Below are positions 60,829-64,000 of a DNA stretch of 64,000 bases, in pieces. The position numbers and the translations under genes were made by a program. This DNA comes from Piliocolobus tephrosceles. Taxonomy: Eukaryota > Chordata > Mammalia > Primates > Cercopithecidae. Within the stretch, counting starts at the first letter, position 1; every line of letters begins with the position of its first letter. The notes beneath the pieces were generated by a model. That model was given only the letters and a program-made list of their open reading frames with translations, did not search any database and had not been told where the DNA came from. The stretch is from assembly GCF_002776525.5 (NCBI RefSeq), contig NC_045438.1, positions 158,663,920 to 158,727,919 of the forward strand. The letters run 5' to 3'.

Positions 60829-60871
<43 letters not shown>
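60829..60871. repeat. (AAT)n microsatellite
   Basis: About 14 TAA units. The asparagine-rich open frame over it is an artefact of the repeat. Confidence 0.95.
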
Positions 60872-60872
<1 letters not shown>

Positions 60873-61568
60873 GCTAAAATGCAATTAATCTTTGTACAGC
60901 TTTCCCTATTCCAATGGTCTATTTTGTTCTCTGTCAAAACACTTGTTTACCATCCTGTAGATCTGGGCTTGGATGTTTACATAATTATTCTTTCACACAG
61001 AATGAAGGACAAATAAAGAGGAGGCAGATATTTTCTGGGCAAAAGGAACAGAAGCCAGCAGAAACAGGACTGTGATTCCTAATTAATTCAAAGTTAATTG
61101 CATTATTGATAATCTTGCACTTAAAATCTTCATATAGAAAATGTTTATGGAGGCAAATTGACAGTAAGTAATTCAACGACATTAAATCTTACCACCATTA
61201 AAATAAAAATATGAATGTTACTTTAAACAAACTTAGAGAATGGTAAAGACTAGTTCTTGTTTAACAAGGCAACTAGTAAATCATTCAAACAGCCGACCTA
61301 GAATCTCAAGTACAATAAGAGCAGTAGTTGCATTTCAAGATGGCATCAAGCCATATGGCCTGTCTTGGGCCATCAGTTAGGCTGGGTGGCAGTTTTGCTT
61401 TTATTTTCACTGTTTGATAAATGCAGAATAGTTGGGGAAAAAACACAAAGACATTATTTAGCAGCTAAGGTCAAAATGTTTATTATACTATTTTGGTAAG
61501 AGTTGAGACAGAGGTAGTTAAATGAAGATACATGTTATATCAGTTATTTTAACTAAATCAACATGATA
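60872..61568. other. No gene seen
   Basis: AT-rich intronic sequence. Confidence 0.5.
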
Positions 61569-61585
61569 GAACAAAATAAACTTTG

Positions 61586-61864
61586 GGCCGGGTATAGAGG
61601 CTCACACCTGTAATCCTAGCACTTTGGGAGTCTGAGTTGGGTGGACCACAAGGTCAGGAGTTCAAGACCAGCCTGGCCAACATGGTGAAATCCTGTCTCT
61701 ACTAAATATACAAAAATTAGCTGGGCACAGTGGTGTGGGCCTGTAATCCCAGCTCCTCAGGAGGTTGATGCAGGAGAATCACTTGAACCTCAGAGGCAGA
61801 GGTTGCAGTGAGCCGAGATCACACCATTGCACTCCAGCCTGGGCAACACAGCAAGACCGCATAT

Positions 61865-61898
<34 letters not shown>

Positions 61899-61943
61899 AA
61901 GAAAGAAAGAAAAAAAAAGAAGAAGAAAAAAGAAAGAAAAAAG
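61586..61943 (+). mobile_element. Alu SINE with 17-bp TSD and long poly(A)
   Basis: GGCCGGGTATAGAGGCTCAC ... GCAAGACCGCATATC then a long A-rich tail with AAAG/AAG units. Target duplication GAACAAAATAAACTTTG at 61569-61585 and 61944-61960. Confidence 0.97.
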
Positions 61944-61960
61944 GAACAAAATAAACTTTG

Positions 61961-63010
61961 GAGTTATCTTTGAGCTTAAATTCTGTCTCTGTTATTTACA
62001 AACAGTGAGGCAAACTTCTTTTCGTATCTTAGTGTATCGATATGTAAAAAGCAAGATTAAAATAAGGCTAGAATAATTTGATGAATGTGAAATTGACTGC
62101 CATTATAATGGGAAATCAATAAATTCTAGCATTATCTAGACTAGTTAAAGCAAAATGTAATTATTGAATTAAAATAATTTCTACTTTGAATGTGTAGGAA
62201 GACACATAATTATGTGATGCCTAAATATCTTGATAATCCAATTTGTGTCTCAGGCCATTTTCTAAAAACTTACTTCTCAGAAGGGTCGTTTATTGACACT
62301 GAGACACAAAAGATTTTGGTCTGGCCTGTGAACTGTTAGTGGCACAATTTTGTGCTTCTGAAACTACTTCCTGGTATGCATGGTGAGACATATGTACACT
62401 AAGTCACAAGATAAAAATTACATTTTCTCAAGTTTCAATTTTACTCAAAGTTTTGGAAAAGAAAATATATTGTATTAAACACTGGTAGATTAGGGAAAGT
62501 ATACACATTTTCTCTTCTTTACCTTTAGGGGTATTCAACAGAAAAATTTTATAAGCATTGACCTAACGAATATCTCTACTACTCATCTAAATGTTACTTA
62601 ACAATATCAAATAATTAATATTTCCTATTAAAATATAAATTTGGGGGGCAACAGGCTGTCACTTTATTAGTATCACAAGAAAAACTGATTTTTCAAAAGC
62701 AATATTGGAGTTGTTTTGATAAATGGAAAAAAATTAAATGAACATTTTATCAAGTTAGATGCTTCAGCAAATTAATCTGTTTACCATTCACGTTGGAAAA
62801 AAAAAAATACAACTAAGAGAGACCACTGTGCTATCTGACCTGCCCCAGTGGGGTTTCTACCACTCAGAAATGAACCCAAATTTAAATTTTCTTTAGATGG
62901 ATTCCTCACATTTGAACTCATTTGGATATTTATAATCCAAGTTAACAGCTAAATATTTTTACAATTTTTTCTTAGACATCAAAAATAAGAAGCATGAGTT
63001 CGACTGTTTT
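61961..63010. other. No gene seen
   Basis: AT-rich intronic sequence. Confidence 0.5.
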
Positions 63011-63012
63011 GA

Positions 63013-63270
63013 TTTTTAGATCCCACAAGTAAGAACATGTGATTATCTTTCTGTGTCTGGCCTATTTCTCTTAATATAATGATCTCCAGTTCCATCCATG
63101 TTGTTGCAAATGACTGGATCTCATTATTTTTTATGGCTGAATAGTACTCCACTGTGTCTATCTATCATATTTTCTTTATTCATTCATCTGTTGACAGACA
63201 AGTAGGTTGCTTCTGGATCTTCCTACTATGCACCCACAAAAAATAAAAATTTTAAAATTTTAAAATCTTT
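63013..63270. mobile_element. Short L1 3' end with 5' inversion
   Basis: 63013-63220 is reverse L1 (AAGAACATGTGATTATC, GTTCCATCCATGTTGTTGC). At about 63221 it turns to a + strand L1 3' end (CTACTATGCACCCACAAAAA then an AT-rich tail). Lies about 280 bp before exon 4. Confidence 0.8.
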
Positions 63271-63546
63271 AAAATAAGAAGCAGTAGGCTTATAGGAAAT
63301 AACTGCAAAAACCTCCGGGTTGCAGTTGTTACATTATGGGATTTTGTTGAGGAAATTATTATATAATTTCTGAAATCTTAATCATCAAATAATTTCTGAA
63401 AAAGGAATGAAGAATGTGCACTAAAATAGAAGATGATAAAAGAAATACGAATTATTTAACACTTTGCGAAAAAAAAACTAAACAAGACTCGGGAAAAAAT
63501 TTAAAAAATAAACAAGACTTGGGGTAACAGATGCCTTTATTCTTAG

Positions 63547-63706
63547 GTTACACAATGACTCTTGGATATTAGATGCATTTCAGCGTGTCCACAGTGAAGA
63601 AACCAAGTTCTTCATACCGTATGACTTGGAGATTTCCAATCAGGAGCTAAGTTATATAGTGAAACGATCTGAGCAATGGAGAGGAATCAATGGTGAAAGA
63701 AGAAAG
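63547..63706 (+). CDS. Internal exon 4 of 4, same membrane protein gene; gene continues past window
   Basis: Seen: a 160-bp exon after TTATTCTTAG and before GTGAGT. The first G completes the arginine codon begun at 35137; 53 codons follow and the exon ends in phase 0. The peptide starts LHNDSWILDAFQRVHSEE, contains FFIPYDLEISNQELSYIV and ends EQWRGINGERRK. It has no hydrophobic helix, so it is a soluble segment directly after the last membrane pass of the previous exon, probably cytoplasmic. No stop codon or poly(A) signal follows in a sensible place, so at least one more exon lies beyond base 64000. Family not recognised with confidence. Confidence 0.88.
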
Positions 63707-64000
63707 GTGAGTTGGGTTGAAGGAGCTTTGTGTTTTGGACTGCTCAAAAAACCCTCGCTCTGCCAGTATATCAGCAAGTTGATAATTTTCTTGTGTTGTT
63801 CTTGAAGTTATTTACCATTGTTTTGGCCACCATTACACAAATCCTTACATTGTATAACTGCCATTTGACCTGATTATTTCTTACCTCTTCAGCCTCATGT
63901 CCTGTATCCTCATCCATCCCACCTCTTCCCAGCCAGCATGCTTCTTACCACAATATGATTAAGCTATATAAAAATATGAGCAACTCACTACCCATGCCAT
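63707..64000 (+). other. Start of the intron after exon 4
   Basis: Begins GTGAGTTGGG and contains no further exon-like sequence up to the window end. Confidence 0.7.

Larger units (their letters stand above)
35138..63546 (+). other. Long intron between exons 3 and 4
   Basis: 28,409 bp, phase 2. Most of it is mobile-element sequence: three 5'-inverted L1s, a duplicated LTR12, a chimeric full-length L1 with an assembly gap, and an ERV1-like LTR. The phases on both sides match, so no coding exon needs to be missing. A skipped or alternative exon whose length is a multiple of three cannot be excluded. Confidence 0.75.

Noticed and set aside
60792..61016. Asparagine-rich small protein
   Set aside because: The run comes from an (AAT)n microsatellite.
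61765..62076. Lysine-rich open frame
   Set aside because: It translates an Alu and its poly(A) tail.

Overview
The window is primate nuclear DNA, most likely from an Old World monkey. It is full of Alu, L1PA-type L1, MIR, L2, MLT1 and endogenous-retrovirus LTR sequence. Two Alus (17376-17671 and 33893-34206) carry the ...GGCCGGATCTC... / ...GATCCGGCCACTG... variant that I associate with cercopithecid AluY (AluYRa-type) copies. There is nothing bacterial or viral apart from fossil elements. About 2-3% of the window has no annotation beyond ordinary AT-rich intron or intergenic DNA in each 10 kb, but several long stretches (listed below) hold nothing I can name.

The only host gene I can support lies on the + strand. 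Four exons (24438-24653, 27021-27273, 34974-35137, 63547-63706) have good AG/GT splice sites. Their codon phases agree at all three joins (intron phases 2, 0, 2) and together they give 264 uninterrupted codons. The product is an internal piece of a multi-pass membrane protein: hydrophobic helices in the first three exons, then a soluble polar segment. The gene continues beyond both sides of this set. I do not firmly recognise it; OFCC1 is only a weak guess. Introns are 2.4, 7.7 and 28.4 kb.

Layout: 1-24437 is upstream sequence with a 33-bp minisatellite (1240-1866), MLT1 LTRs, a decayed ERV-L-like pol remnant (about 8810-11345) split by a young L1, a MIR broken up by three Alus, and a second set of Alu/MLT1/L2 copies. 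24438-35137 is the exon-bearing block. 35138-63546 is one long intron that collected three 5'-inverted L1s, a 1.8-kb LTR12/HERV-9-type solo LTR with an odd internal duplication, an ERV1-like LTR, and a full-length L1 on the minus strand (antisense to the gene) that contains a 400-N assembly gap.

The most unusual structures are: (1) the full-length L1 and an extra 0.7-kb L1 3' end lie between a single pair of 13-bp target-site duplications, joined at an internal poly(A) that follows a 24-nt transduced tail with its own AATAAA; this looks like a template-switch or transduction chimera. (2) The LTR12 carries a 315-bp internal copy of its own 5' end plus 41 bp of host flank, so the copy was made after insertion. 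(3) A 52-bp unexplained direct repeat lies 2.3 kb apart in one intron. I found no CRISPR array, no tRNA or rRNA gene and no intact mobile element.
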